From positions 5,560 through 69,559 of the forward strand of contig JBPJFZ010000020.1 in the NCBI GenBank assembly GCA_051208035.1: a stretch of DNA of 64,000 nt, read 5' to 3'. The position numbers and the translations under genes were made by a program. This document shows, in pieces, positions 43,823 through 53,636 of this stretch. The DNA is from JACKOB01 sp024234575 (GTDB taxonomy: Bacteria; Pseudomonadota; Gammaproteobacteria; Pseudomonadales; Oleiphilaceae). Position 1 is the stretch's first letter, and every line of letters begins with the position of its first letter. The notes beneath the pieces were generated by a model. It worked only from the letters and a program-made list of their open reading frames with translations, searched no databases and was not told the origin of the DNA.

Positions 43823-45583
43823 TTATTTCTTATCAAACTCTATGCGGGTGGCACTAATAACGCCTTCCTCAACGATAAAGCCTTTAACTTCAATTGATGC
43901 ACCCTGCGCCAGATTGGACTCACCACCATGCTTATAGCGTGTCACCTGGCTAGTGGTCACCAAATGACCATTTACAGTGAACGACTGAATAGAGGTAAAG
44001 CCATCAATGACACCTTCTAGCTCAACGCGATGACTTTTGCCTTTCGCCAAATCATCATGATCAGAGTCACCGTCCTTTTTATCATCATCAGAGCCCAATC
44101 CCTTTACATTTTTGAACTCGACAAACATTGCAACAAAGTTACCGTTCTCATCTTTGTCTCCCTCCACGTTGAGATAGCTGCCCTCTGTTAAAAGCGCCAA
44201 AAACGCTTCCATGGTAAGCTCTTCATCATTCACTCCTTCAAATTCAGTTGATTCCGACAGGGTGATTACTACTTCGTTTAGTGTAAAACCAGATTCAGTG
44301 ATATCCGAAGCAAATCCGATTAGCTTCAAGCCATCTTCGTCATGGTCTTTATCGCTGTCGCTTGCCGTTGATTCGCGTTCGATTTTTTTGGCAAGGATAC
44401 TGCCATCAGACTGCACAAAAGCTTTCAGTTCAATGCCATCGCCAATCGCAAAATCGTCCAGAGATAAACGTTTATCACCACGCTTTGAATGATCCTTAAA
44501 ATGCGTCTGTTCACCCACATTAATAACAGCACCTAACAAGGTGAGTGTGCTCGCCTCAAGGTCAATCGCCTCGATTTTACCCTCCATTTTTAGTACACCC
44601 GGCTTGTCGATATATATCTTTTCTGCAGTCAGAATGCCCTCGTCATTGCGCAGCCCTTTAACTTTTACTTTGACACCCAATGCTAGATTACTGGCATCTC
44701 CATGCTGATATTTTGTTCCTGCTCCTGCGCTAACAGGCGCGCCGTTAACATCAAAATCTGTTGCTGAGTCAAAGCGTGTAATTAATCCATCGATATGAAA
44801 GTGTCGCCCTTCTTTTTCGCTTTCCACCGAATCATCAGCCATATCCACTTTAACCTGTGCGGCCAATAAAACACCTTCTACGGGCAATTCATCCGCTACC
44901 ACCTTCACTTTTAGGCCATCTATCAAGCCATCTGCGGGCGCACCCTTAACGTCTGCGACACTAAAGTCGATAATCAGGTCACCAAGTTTGAATGTGGAAT
45001 TATCAATATCAAGCGCGCTAATATAACCTCTGATTTTCACTTGTGTATCGACCAGGTTGTCTTCCACTTTCAGTCCGACATACCCTGCAAGCCAGCTACC
45101 ATCGCCAGTTTCTTGCGCACTAACCTCTACACGGTCACCAACTTTTAGTTGCGTAAAGTCAGCCCCTTCAAAGTTTGTCAGCTCATCTGTTAAAAAGGTT
45201 TGGCCGAGCACCACAAAGCTAAGCTCTGCCAAATCGATAGACTCAATGAAACCCTCAACATGGGGTGTATATTCAATCACATCGGCTTCTCCCTCCGGCC
45301 CATCTTCAGTTAGCCGTCCTCGAACCTCCACCTCCATACCGATAGTTAAACTACTTTCGTCTCCTGCTTCATCATCAATGCGAAAAACCGATTTATTTGT
45401 CTCATAGTGGACGCCATTAACGATCACACTACCGAAACCTGTGATAACGCCAACACTGGTCACCTCGGCTGCATTACTGCCAGACACATTGCTGCTGGTA
45501 CTTCCTGAGCTCGAACCACCACAACCGTAAAGAGTCGCCATTGATGTTGCAATGACGATCGCAAGTGTTTTTTTCATCATCAT
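43823..45583 (-). CDS. DUF5666 repeat lipoprotein (second of pair)
   Basis: About 586 residues from ATG 45583, with GGAGA upstream; the following two codons are also ATG. The lipobox LYGC with Cys near residue 21 and the Ser/Gly linker mark an outer-membrane lipoprotein. The body is a chain of DUF5666 beta modules. Two of them share the pattern FDVNGxPV...TxYxHGxxSNLAxG...VKG...EGxLxAxxI (about residues 270-330 and 530-586). A very acidic Asp/Lys-rich stretch lies near 515-530. It follows another DUF5666 gene by 41 bases. Function is unknown; secreted or surface binding is plausible. Confidence 0.85.
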   Translation of the reverse strand: MMMKKTLAIVIATSMATLYGCGGSSSGSTSSNVSGSNAAEVTSVGVITGFGSVIVNGVHYETNKSVFRIDDEAGDESSLTIGMEVEVRGRLTEDGPEGEADVIEYTPHVEGFIESIDLAELSFVVLGQTFLTDELTNFEGADFTQLKVGDRVEVSAQETGDGSWLAGYVGLKVEDNLVDTQVKIRGYISALDIDNSTFKLGDLIIDFSVADVKGAPADGLIDGLKVKVVADELPVEGVLLAAQVKVDMADDSVESEKEGRHFHIDGLITRFDSATDFDVNGAPVSAGAGTKYQHGDASNLALGVKVKVKGLRNDEGILTAEKIYIDKPGVLKMEGKIEAIDLEASTLTLLGAVINVGEQTHFKDHSKRGDKRLSLDDFAIGDGIELKAFVQSDGSILAKKIERESTASDSDKDHDEDGLKLIGFASDITESGFTLNEVVITLSESTEFEGVNDEELTMEAFLALLTEGSYLNVEGDKDENGNFVAMFVEFKNVKGLGSDDDKKDGDSDHDDLAKGKSHRVELEGVIDGFTSIQSFTVNGHLVTTSQVTRYKHGGESNLAQGASIEVKGFIVEEGVISATRIEFDKK

Positions 45584-45624
45584 ATATTCTCCGTTCTTGC
45601 TGGTGTAAGGATCGCGGTTCAAAC

Positions 45625-47013
45625 CTAAATCTTGATTTTTTCCGCAATGATTCTTCCCGACGCATCACGCATCGCTTCAACTTTAATGCGTTGACCAACG
45701 CCAACGTCTTCCCAGAAATCTCTGTCAATCTGAGTCTCATCTGTAATAAGCACTTGAATGCCATTTACAACAATATCTTCATTGGAGAAGGCGCTCACCT
45801 CACCTTCCAAATTTATCTCGTCGTCAGCACTCTCACGACGTAACTGGTTGACAATTAACACCTCGCCAGACATATACCCTTTGGCTTCAACCTTATCCCC
45901 CACGCCAATATCGGCAAGACTGAATTTACGAACCTTAGCGTCGGACTTATCCAGAAACTGAGTCGTTTCCGTGGTGCTTAAGGTCAGCCCTTCAACTATT
46001 AGCGTTTTACTCGCCAAATCGACAAATTGCACCGTCCCCTCAATACGAGCGTTAGCAGAAGTTTTAATCTTGATTTCATCAGCAAAAATGTCACCGTCAG
46101 CATTTACAATACCTTCGACCTCGACACGCATGCCTGCAACGATTTCAGACTCATCGCCCCCCCCAATCTCAGTGCGCTCTGCGTCAAACTTAACGCGATA
46201 ACCTGAAAGCAGAAACTCACCGGCACCGGGGGATGAATCAATCACGCCTTCGAGTTCAACATCTGTTTTTTCCTCAAGCTTGAATCTGTCCGTTTCATTG
46301 ATAATCACTTCCGCAAGCACTACCCCCTCAAGTAAGGTTGTCGCGGTGACACGTACAAACAAGCCGTCTTGTAGCGCCCTTTTCGTTAGGTCATCAAGAG
46401 AAACCATTGAGTAATCGATAACCTGCTCATTAATTTCGAAACGCTGCAGATTTAGATCCAGTGATTCAATTTTGCCGCGCACATCAACATTCATCATATC
46501 GGTTTCATGTTCGAGTCGGCTCGCCACAATCTCGCTACTCGCCCTAAGCCCATAGACTCTTAAATAATCACCAATCTTGAGACTGTCAATAGATGCGTTT
46601 TCCTGATCAAATAAGGTATCGTTATTTAATTGAACCAGCTGGCCAAGTATGGTCACCGTCTGGTTCGTCGCATCAATGGCTGTCACCGGCCCAATGAGCT
46701 CAGTAGTAAGAACAATTGAAGACGCAACCCCAGTAGAGGTTTTGGAATCAATATCTCCTGTCACCATCACTACCTGACCCACATCTAAACGTGATTCGTC
46801 TGTAGGATCAGAGCCATCAAAGATATTAGCGTTATCGGTATTAAATTTGATGCCATTGACGATAACACTGCCGAAACCAGAAATAGTACCAATTGTCACG
46901 CCACCTCGATCTATGCCTCCAGGTGACCCGGATGAGCCACTTTCGGAACAGGCATTTGTTAACAACATCAGAACTGACAAGCAACTTATCTTAAAAAAAT
47001 ATAAAGGGGTCAT
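45625..47013 (-). CDS. DUF5666 repeat lipoprotein (first of pair)
   Basis: A 462-residue protein. The signal sequence ends at LTNACSESGSSGSPGG, a lipoprotein signal. The first module begins GTISGFGSVIVNGIKFNTDNANIF, the DUF5666 signature also found in the paralogue downstream. Further modules contain LEGEVSAFSNEDIVVNG and IEGTVQFVDLASKTLIVEG. Its ATG overlaps the stop of the DUF6502 gene by 4 bases (ATGA), so the two are translationally coupled. It is probably outer-membrane anchored. Function is unknown. Confidence 0.85.
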   Translation of the reverse strand: MTPLYFFKISCLSVLMLLTNACSESGSSGSPGGIDRGGVTIGTISGFGSVIVNGIKFNTDNANIFDGSDPTDESRLDVGQVVMVTGDIDSKTSTGVASSIVLTTELIGPVTAIDATNQTVTILGQLVQLNNDTLFDQENASIDSLKIGDYLRVYGLRASSEIVASRLEHETDMMNVDVRGKIESLDLNLQRFEINEQVIDYSMVSLDDLTKRALQDGLFVRVTATTLLEGVVLAEVIINETDRFKLEEKTDVELEGVIDSSPGAGEFLLSGYRVKFDAERTEIGGGDESEIVAGMRVEVEGIVNADGDIFADEIKIKTSANARIEGTVQFVDLASKTLIVEGLTLSTTETTQFLDKSDAKVRKFSLADIGVGDKVEAKGYMSGEVLIVNQLRRESADDEINLEGEVSAFSNEDIVVNGIQVLITDETQIDRDFWEDVGVGQRIKVEAMRDASGRIIAEKIKI

Positions 47014-47849
47014 GACTGGCGCTCCTTATTTGCGTCACCCTGAATGAAATATAACCCTACACCCATTCGCACACCGATCTCTTTCTCACTAGCCTGGTGC
47101 TGGTCTAGCCAATCATCTACCGACTCGAGAAAGTCCATCCCCTGATGTTCAAGAAAATCTTTAAAATCATTCACACTCGTGGCAGACACATTTCGGTGCG
47201 TTGCGCGACCTTCAAATCGCGACCGCTCTTTAACGCGTCGCGTTAAATTGTGTACTACGGTATCGCCGATATCCTGCAGCACCTCACCCGCACGTATCAC
47301 GGACTCTTCATCTAGCTGTTGCGGCATATAGAATCGTTTAATAACTCTCAAGCGGCCATCTGAATCTCGCGCCAACGTCTGCGTATTCAGTAGTTCTTTT
47401 AATAAAGCGGATTGCGGAATATCACCGCCATATTCTTTATAAAGATCAGCAAACACAGGGATATGATTAAGGTTAGGATGCGCTTTACGTTCGTCGATAC
47501 TTTCGAATAGCGCAATAGGTTTACACTGATCATCTAAAAAACGCGTATCATGATGCCAGCCATCTAACACTTGCGTAGCTTCAGAAGTTTTGCGTGGTGA
47601 AGGTGTAACAACAGGGTTATCACGATACCTTTTAGCATCTTTTCGATTTATACCGGTAAGAATTGCCACCCGAGACAAATTAGTCGGGCGGCCTTTAATG
47701 CCATAATCTTCTAGTGCTACATCGACATATATTTGCTTTGAAACCTCCGCAAACTCTTGCCAACTGATGCCACTTTTTAACAATAAGCGTACTAGAGGCT
47801 TGAGAAGCCTCCGACATGCATTGAGTACAGAGTGTTTTAATGTTTCCAT
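47010..47849 (-). CDS. DUF6502 family protein, HTH-like N-terminus
   Basis: About 279 residues from ATG 47849 (METLKHSVLNACRRLL); a GTG seven codons upstream (47870) is an alternative. The N-terminal 90 residues (LLKPLVRLLLKSGISWQEFAEVSKQIYVDVALEDYG then LSRVAILTGINRKDAKRYRD) match the DUF6502 pattern and look like a winged helix-turn-helix. The rest is helical and charged, so it is probably a cytoplasmic DNA-binding regulator. It heads an operon with two DUF5666 lipoproteins, overlapping the first by 4 bases. No known ligand. Confidence 0.85.
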   Translation of the reverse strand: METLKHSVLNACRRLLKPLVRLLLKSGISWQEFAEVSKQIYVDVALEDYGIKGRPTNLSRVAILTGINRKDAKRYRDNPVVTPSPRKTSEATQVLDGWHHDTRFLDDQCKPIALFESIDERKAHPNLNHIPVFADLYKEYGGDIPQSALLKELLNTQTLARDSDGRLRVIKRFYMPQQLDEESVIRAGEVLQDIGDTVVHNLTRRVKERSRFEGRATHRNVSATSVNDFKDFLEHQGMDFLESVDDWLDQHQASEKEIGVRMGVGLYFIQGDANKERQS

Positions 47850-48333
47850 ATTTGGTATTAAAACACTCACATATGGAATTTTCTACTAAAATTTCACGTT
47901 AATATTTCTTTTTCACGAGAAATACAGGAAGAGGCTATTCACGCAAGATAATGTTTTGGGGAGTATACAGTGTGGCAGGTCACCCTGGTGGGCCGAAAGT
48001 TAAGGTAAACAGAACACAAATAGACAAAACCAACGAATCCAATGGATACCAAGATACCTGAGAAAATATTACTCTCTAATTAAATCCTTGGATTTGAGTA
48101 TGAATTATGCGTGACCTTCATTCACTTTTGATAGCTTAATCTATGCGATTCGACTATCTAGGCTATTTCGGCAGCGATGCACTCTGCAGACTACGACACC
48201 TTTCAAATATGGCATGCTCAATAATGAAAGATAGAAAAGATTAAAAAATGTTCTTCCAGAGAAATCGTTAACGTCCTAATTAGATCGTTAACGATTCTAC
48301 TCTTGCTAAAAATTTATAAAAAATATATATAAA
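47850..48333. other. Intergenic region downstream of glmS
   Basis: About 480 bases without a supportable gene. It holds a paired palindrome (listed separately) close to the glmS end, and an imperfect parS-like sequence at 47909-47924 (13 of 16 positions by hand). No Tn7 end or tns gene was recognised, although the region just beyond glmS is the usual Tn7 target. The promoter of the DUF6502 operon must be near its left end; no clear box was found. Confidence 0.6.
48263..48296. promoter_or_regulatory. Paired palindrome ATCGTTAACG, hairpin or operator
   Basis: AATCGTTAACG (48263-48273) and CGTTAACGATT (48286-48296) form a perfect 11-base inverted repeat. Because CGTTAACG is itself palindromic, ATCGTTAACG also occurs as a direct repeat 20 bases apart. 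It starts about 38 bases after the glmS stop, on the minus strand. It may be a terminator-like hairpin or a two-site operator. Confidence 0.5.
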
Positions 48334-50166
48334 TTATTCGACAGTCACCGACTTCGCCAGATTTCGCGGCTGATCAACATCGGTACCTTTAATTAAGGCA
48401 ACATGATAGCTAAGTAATTGCAGAGGAACGGTGTAAAGAATGGGCGCGACGATTTTTTCGCAGTGGGGAACATCAAGTACTTTCATCTCTTTGCCGCCAC
48501 GAAAGTGGGCGTTTCTATCGGCAAATACATACATCAAACCGCCTCGGGCACGGACTTCTTCCACATTCGAATGAAGCTTTTCAAGTAATTCATTGTTTGG
48601 TGCGACTACGATGACTGGCATATCTGCATCGATAAGCGCCAGCGGCCCATGTTTTAACTCACCGGCTGCATAGGCTTCGGCATGGATGTAGGATATTTCC
48701 TTCAGCTTTAACGCACCTTCCATAGCGATAGGGTATTGATCCCCTCGCCCTAAAAATAAGCTGTGCTGTTTGTCGGCAAAGTCTTCGGCAAGTAACGTAA
48801 TTTGATCGTTCATATCCAAAGCCTGTTCTATTTTGGCAGGCAAGGATTGAAGTGCAGCCACCACTTCTTTCTCCGTCGTTTCAGACATCCCATTTCGGCG
48901 ACCTAAAACAGTAACCAACAACAACAAACCAGTGAGTTGCACAGTAAACGCTTTCGTTGACGCTACGCCAATTTCTGCGCCCGCTTTCATCATATAAGCG
49001 AGGTCTGATTCCCGTACTAATGATGATCCAGGAACGTTGCAGATTGTTAAGCTTGCTTTATAACCCAGCTCTTTGGCTAAGCGTAACGCTGCCAGAGTAT
49101 CGGCTGTCTCACCGGACTGAGAAATAGTAACAAGCAAAGAGTTAGGGTGCACCACTGACTTGCGATAGCGAAACTCAGAGGCAATCTCCACATTACAGGA
49201 AACGCCAGCCAATTCTTCAAACCAATATCTCGCTACCATTCCGGCATGATAACTGGTGCCGCAAGCAATGATTTGTACGTTTTTAATTTCTTTAAGAATT
49301 TCTTCCGCAGCTTCACCAAATGCTGCTGTCAGTACTTTGCCACTCGCAATTCGGCCTTCCAATGTGTTTTTGATAGCGATTGGTTGTTCATAAATCTCTT
49401 TAAGCATGTAGTGCTTAAATGGTCCTTTATCACCCGCATCGTGGGTAATATCAGACTCTTTAATTATTCGCTCTACAGCATCGCCATTCTTGTCATAGAT
49501 ATCGACACTGTGCCTGGTTATTTCAGCAACGTCACCCTCCTCCAGAAAAGCAAATCTGCGGGTTACTGGCAGCAGTGCAAGTTGATCAGATGCAAGAAAA
49601 TTTTCACCTAACCCGTAACCAATAACCAAAGGGCTTCCTGAGCGGGCCGCGATCAACCTGCTAGGGTCCTGAGTATCCATGACCACTGTGCCATAAGCAC
49701 CTTCCAGTTGCTTCAATGAAGCCTGGAAAGCGGCCAATAATGTGTCATGTCGTGAGAGTTCAAGGTGAACCAAATGGGCAATAACTTCGGTATCAGTATC
49801 TGAGGTAAATTTATATCCCTTTTGAGTCAGCATGGCCCTAAGCGATACGTGATTTTCAATAATGCCGTTATGAACCACAACAATGCGTTCGCTTGATGCA
49901 TGGGGATGCGCATTCGACTCGTTCGGCTCACCATGGGTTGCCCACCTCGTATGCGCAATACCAGTGCCGCCTGCACAAGGTTGCTCATTAATCGCATCAG
50001 CTAACGCCTTTACCTTGCCCACACGCCTAACGCGGTTAAACTGGCCTTCAGCGGTAAGCAATGCAATACCCGCAGAGTCATAGCCTCTGTACTCTAACCG
50101 TTTTAACCCTTCCAACAGTATTTCTGACACATCCCTTTGCGCCACCGCACCTACAATTCCACACAT
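48334..50166 (-). CDS. glmS: Glutamine--fructose-6-phosphate aminotransferase
   Basis: A 610-residue enzyme. The N-terminal class II glutaminase domain begins MCGIVGAVAQRD, with nucleophile Cys2 exposed after Met removal. The SIS domains (about 290-600) carry IACGTSYHAGM, TISQSGETADTLAAL and the C-terminal NLAKSVTVE. It makes glucosamine-6-phosphate from fructose-6-phosphate and glutamine, the first step of UDP-GlcNAc synthesis. It lies 44 bases after glmU on the same strand. There is no room for a GlmS ribozyme leader. Length matches E. coli. Confidence 0.98.
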   Translation of the reverse strand: MCGIVGAVAQRDVSEILLEGLKRLEYRGYDSAGIALLTAEGQFNRVRRVGKVKALADAINEQPCAGGTGIAHTRWATHGEPNESNAHPHASSERIVVVHNGIIENHVSLRAMLTQKGYKFTSDTDTEVIAHLVHLELSRHDTLLAAFQASLKQLEGAYGTVVMDTQDPSRLIAARSGSPLVIGYGLGENFLASDQLALLPVTRRFAFLEEGDVAEITRHSVDIYDKNGDAVERIIKESDITHDAGDKGPFKHYMLKEIYEQPIAIKNTLEGRIASGKVLTAAFGEAAEEILKEIKNVQIIACGTSYHAGMVARYWFEELAGVSCNVEIASEFRYRKSVVHPNSLLVTISQSGETADTLAALRLAKELGYKASLTICNVPGSSLVRESDLAYMMKAGAEIGVASTKAFTVQLTGLLLLVTVLGRRNGMSETTEKEVVAALQSLPAKIEQALDMNDQITLLAEDFADKQHSLFLGRGDQYPIAMEGALKLKEISYIHAEAYAAGELKHGPLALIDADMPVIVVAPNNELLEKLHSNVEEVRARGGLMYVFADRNAHFRGGKEMKVLDVPHCEKIVAPILYTVPLQLLSYHVALIKGTDVDQPRNLAKSVTVE

Positions 50167-50210
50167 ATACTTAATCCTTCCTCAAATTCTGTTGGATTTA
50201 GGACAATACT

Positions 50211-51572
50211 TCATTCTTTTTTCTTTGGCCGATTCCAGCCATCTATGCTGCGTTGCTTTGCCCTGGCAATAGCCAGCTGCTCTTTCTCAACATCTTTTGT
50301 AATCGTTGATCCTGCACCAATCGTTGCGCCACTATCAATAGTAACCGGAGCGACCAATGCGGAGTTAGACCCAACGAAAACATTATCTCCAATCGTCGTT
50401 TTAAATTTGTTAACACCATCATAGTTGCAAGTAATCGTACCTGCACCTATGTTGACGTTTTCCCCTAATGAGGTATCGCCAATATAACTAAGGTGATTTA
50501 TTTTGCTGCCTCTGCCGACTATTGCTTTTTTAGTCTCAACGAAATTGCCTACTTTAGCTGAATCTGAAAGTTTGGTGCCAGGACGCAAACGAGCAAATGG
50601 CCCTACGTTACAATTGCTTCCAATTAATGTTTCATCAATTAAGGTATTAGCATCGATAGTGCTGTTGCTTCCGATGTTGCTGTTACGAATAACACAATAC
50701 GGACCAATAGAGACATTTTCCCCAAGAATAACATCACCTTCGAAAATGCAACCAACATCAATAGTAACATCCTGACCTACCTGTAAATTTCCACGCACAT
50801 CAATACGGTTTGGATCAGCCAGGGTTGCGCCTCTGCTCATTAACTCTTCTGCTATGCGCAGTTGATACCAGCGTTCAAGTTCAGCAAGTTGCACCCGGTT
50901 ATTGACTCCCTGAACTTCCTGCTCACAAGTCGGATGTGCGACAGCAATTTCAACATTCTGATCAGCGGCCATAGCAATGATGTCAGTTAGATAGTATTCA
51001 CCCTGTGCATTTTTATTAGAGAGTTTAGGCAACCATTCTTTTAGTTTTTTTGCAGGAACAGCCATGATACCTGTGTTTATTTCATTAACTCTCAGTTGAT
51101 CAGGGTTCGCATCCTTTTGTTCTACAATCGCTTTAACATATCCATTTTCATCTCTAATAATGCGACCATACCCCGAAGGATCTTGAAGTTTTACTGTTAA
51201 GAGAGAAATTACAGAGTCATTTACGTGCTCTAGCAAGTTGCGTAAAGTCGACTCTTTAATAAGGGGAACGTCGCCGTAAAGGATTAAAACACGACTTTCA
51301 TCTGAAAGATTGCTCAAAGTCTGTGCCACCGCATGCCCAGTACCTAACTGCTTATCCTGAAGGGCCCAGCAAACTTCATCTGAGATCTGTGCTTTAACCA
51401 AATCAGCACCGTGGCCGATAACAACATGCGTTTTAATTGCACCAATGTGACGTGATGTCCGAATAACATGCCCCAGCATTGGAATACCGGCAACACAATG
51501 CAATACCTTAGGTAAGGACGATTTCATTCTTGATCCTTGTCCTGCCGCAAGAATCACAACTTCTGTCTGCAT
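50211..51572 (-). CDS. glmU: Bifunctional UDP-GlcNAc pyrophosphorylase/GlcN-1-P acetyltransferase
   Basis: A 453-residue enzyme from ATG 51572 (MQTEVVILAAGQGSRM), chosen because GAAGGAA is just upstream. The N-terminal half is the uridyltransferase (LAAGQGSRMKS, GDVPLI). The C-terminal half is a left-handed beta-helix with hexapeptide repeats (for example IGSNSTIDANTLI) and active-site YIGDTSLG. It acetylates glucosamine-1-phosphate and couples it to UTP. It precedes glmS, so the pair makes most of the UDP-GlcNAc pathway. Confidence 0.97.
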   Translation of the reverse strand: MQTEVVILAAGQGSRMKSSLPKVLHCVAGIPMLGHVIRTSRHIGAIKTHVVIGHGADLVKAQISDEVCWALQDKQLGTGHAVAQTLSNLSDESRVLILYGDVPLIKESTLRNLLEHVNDSVISLLTVKLQDPSGYGRIIRDENGYVKAIVEQKDANPDQLRVNEINTGIMAVPAKKLKEWLPKLSNKNAQGEYYLTDIIAMAADQNVEIAVAHPTCEQEVQGVNNRVQLAELERWYQLRIAEELMSRGATLADPNRIDVRGNLQVGQDVTIDVGCIFEGDVILGENVSIGPYCVIRNSNIGSNSTIDANTLIDETLIGSNCNVGPFARLRPGTKLSDSAKVGNFVETKKAIVGRGSKINHLSYIGDTSLGENVNIGAGTITCNYDGVNKFKTTIGDNVFVGSNSALVAPVTIDSGATIGAGSTITKDVEKEQLAIARAKQRSIDGWNRPKKKE

Positions 51573-51721
51573 GTAACATTCCTTCATAGTTAAGCATCGG
51601 GCTAAACGTTAAATATAGCATCTATACTAATACTCTTAAGTATTTGCATCACCTATATTGTGCTAAAGCCGTTACTATTTTCCGTCCATGGCAAATCTGC
51701 CTTTTTAGAGAAAAATTTGTC

Positions 51722-51752
51722 AAAAAAAAAGGGACTAAAAGCCCCTTTTCTT
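51722..51752 (-). terminator. Rho-independent terminator of the atp operon
   Basis: On the minus strand AAAGGGG and TCCCTTT pair around a short loop and are followed by nine T. It lies just after the atpC stop and separates the ATP synthase operon from glmU. Confidence 0.85.
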
Positions 51753-51770
51753 CTTTTCTAAAGCTAACGA

Positions 51771-52193
51771 TTAGCGAAGTTTGTTTCTCAGCTGCTGGAT
51801 AGCACGCAGTTGAGCTACAGCTTCAGCCAATTGAGTCGCAGCGCGAGAATACTCAAACTCACCGGTTTGATTAGCCAACGCTTTCTCTGCTTCTTTCTTA
51901 GCTTCGAGTGCCGCTGCCTCATCCATATCTACAGCTCTAATGGCCGTATCGGACAATATCGTTACGATATTTGGCTGAACTTCGAGGAAACCACCGGATA
52001 CATAGTAAACCTCTTCTTCGCCGCCCTGTTTAACTACACGAACAGGACCAGGAATTAGCTGGGTCATCAGAGGCGTATGCCCAGGGGCGATACCCAGATC
52101 GCCTTCCGAACCCGCCGCAATTACCATTTCAACTAAGCCTGAGAAGATTTCCTCTTCCGCACTCACTATATCGCAATGCACGGTAATACCCAT
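51771..52193 (-). CDS. atpC: ATP synthase epsilon subunit
   Basis: A 140-residue F1 subunit. The N-terminal beta-sandwich starts HCDIVSAEEEIFSG and contains GDLGIAPGHTPLMTQL. The C-terminal helical hairpin (about 90-140) is rich in Ala and Glu. It lies in the central stalk and inhibits ATP hydrolysis. It is the last gene of the operon, 27 bases after atpD. Confidence 0.97.
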   Translation of the reverse strand: MGITVHCDIVSAEEEIFSGLVEMVIAAGSEGDLGIAPGHTPLMTQLIPGPVRVVKQGGEEEVYYVSGGFLEVQPNIVTILSDTAIRAVDMDEAAALEAKKEAEKALANQTGEFEYSRAATQLAEAVAQLRAIQQLRNKLR

Positions 52194-52220
52194 TTGCTCT
52201 GCCTCTTTTAGATAAGAGTA

Positions 52221-53600
52221 TTATTTCATACCCTTGGCTTTTTCAATGGCTTCGTCTATGGAACCTACCATGTAGAAAGCCTGCTCAGGCAACTCGTCAA
52301 ACTCACCGGCCAGAATACCTTTAAATCCACGAATTGTGTCTTTCAAAGATACGTACTTACCAGGCGAACCAGTAAACACTTCTGCAACGTGGAATGGCTG
52401 AGAAAGGAATCGCTCAATTCTACGTGCGCGAGATACGATCAACTTGTCTTCTTCAGAAAGTTCATCCATACCCAGTATTGCGATGATATCTTTCAATTCT
52501 TTATAACGCTGAAGAACTGTCTGAACACCTCGAGCAACGTCATAGTGCTCGTTCCCAATTACCAGAGGATCTAACTGTCGACTTGTTGAGTCAAGCGGGT
52601 CAATCGCAGGGTAAATACCTTTCGCTGCAATATCACGACTCAGTACAACGGTCGCATCCAAGTGAGAGAATGTGGTCGCAGGAGATGGATCAGTTAAGTC
52701 ATCCGCTGGTACGTAAACCGCTTGAATAGAAGTGATAGAACCTGTCTTCGTAGAGGTAATACGCTCCTGAAGAACACCCATTTCCTCCGCCAAAGTTGGC
52801 TGATATCCAACCGCAGAAGGCATACGACCCAACAGTGCCGACACTTCAGTACCTGCCAGAGTGTAACGGTAGATGTTATCTACGAACAACAGTACATCTC
52901 GACCTTCATCACGGAATTTCTCCGCCATAGTCAAACCGGTCAAGGCTACACGTAGTCTGTTTCCTGGGGGCTCATTCATCTGGCCATAAACCATTGCCAC
53001 TTTTGAAAGAACGTTAGATTCTTTCATCTCGTAGTAAAAGTCATTACCCTCACGGGTACGTTCACCAACACCAGCGAAAACTGAAAGGCCCGAGTGCTCT
53101 TTCGCAATGTTGTTAATAAGCTCCATCATGTTAACGGTCTTACCAACACCAGCACCACCAAACAATCCGACTTTACCACCTTTAGCAAATGGACAAACCA
53201 AATCGATTACTTTGATACCCGTTTCCAAAAGCTCTGAGCTTGCTGACTGATCAGCATAGCTTGGTGCTTTTCGGTGAATTGGCATCTTTTCCTGTTCACC
53301 AATGGGTCCTTGTTCATCAATAGGATTACCAAGAACGTCCATAATACGTCCCAATGTTTCTGGTCCTACTGGGACAGAAATTGGTTCGCCAGTGTTTGCG
53401 ACGCCTAAACCACGACGCAAACCCTCGGTGCTTCCCATTGCGATGGTACGAACAATACCATCTCCTAACTGCTGTTGAACTTCCAATGTGGTTTTACCAC
53501 CTTCGACATTCAACGCATCATATACTTTAGGTACGGATTCACGCGGGAATTCAACATCGATTACCGCGCCAATGATCTGTACGATACGTCCGCTACTCAT
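52221..53600 (-). CDS. atpD: ATP synthase beta subunit
   Basis: A 459-residue catalytic F1 subunit. Walker A is GGAGVGKTVN, and Walker B with the arginine-contacting region is in VLLFVDNIYRYT; GERTREGND and the C-terminal helical domain are present. The beginning MSSGRIVQIIGAVIDVEFP is typical. It forms the ATP-synthesising site with alpha. It is the penultimate gene in the operon. Confidence 0.98.
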   Translation of the reverse strand: MSSGRIVQIIGAVIDVEFPRESVPKVYDALNVEGGKTTLEVQQQLGDGIVRTIAMGSTEGLRRGLGVANTGEPISVPVGPETLGRIMDVLGNPIDEQGPIGEQEKMPIHRKAPSYADQSASSELLETGIKVIDLVCPFAKGGKVGLFGGAGVGKTVNMMELINNIAKEHSGLSVFAGVGERTREGNDFYYEMKESNVLSKVAMVYGQMNEPPGNRLRVALTGLTMAEKFRDEGRDVLLFVDNIYRYTLAGTEVSALLGRMPSAVGYQPTLAEEMGVLQERITSTKTGSITSIQAVYVPADDLTDPSPATTFSHLDATVVLSRDIAAKGIYPAIDPLDSTSRQLDPLVIGNEHYDVARGVQTVLQRYKELKDIIAILGMDELSEEDKLIVSRARRIERFLSQPFHVAEVFTGSPGKYVSLKDTIRGFKGILAGEFDELPEQAFYMVGSIDEAIEKAKGMK

Positions 53601-53636
53601 GCTCGGTTCCTCGTAAAAAGCTTCATACTCAAATTG

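Noticed and set aside
48297..48333. Tn7 insertion next to glmS
   Set aside because: No Tn7 end repeats or tns genes downstream of glmS; only the normal target region is present.
50167..50210. GlmS ribozyme upstream of glmS
   Set aside because: The gap between glmU and glmS is only 44 bases, too short for the ribozyme.
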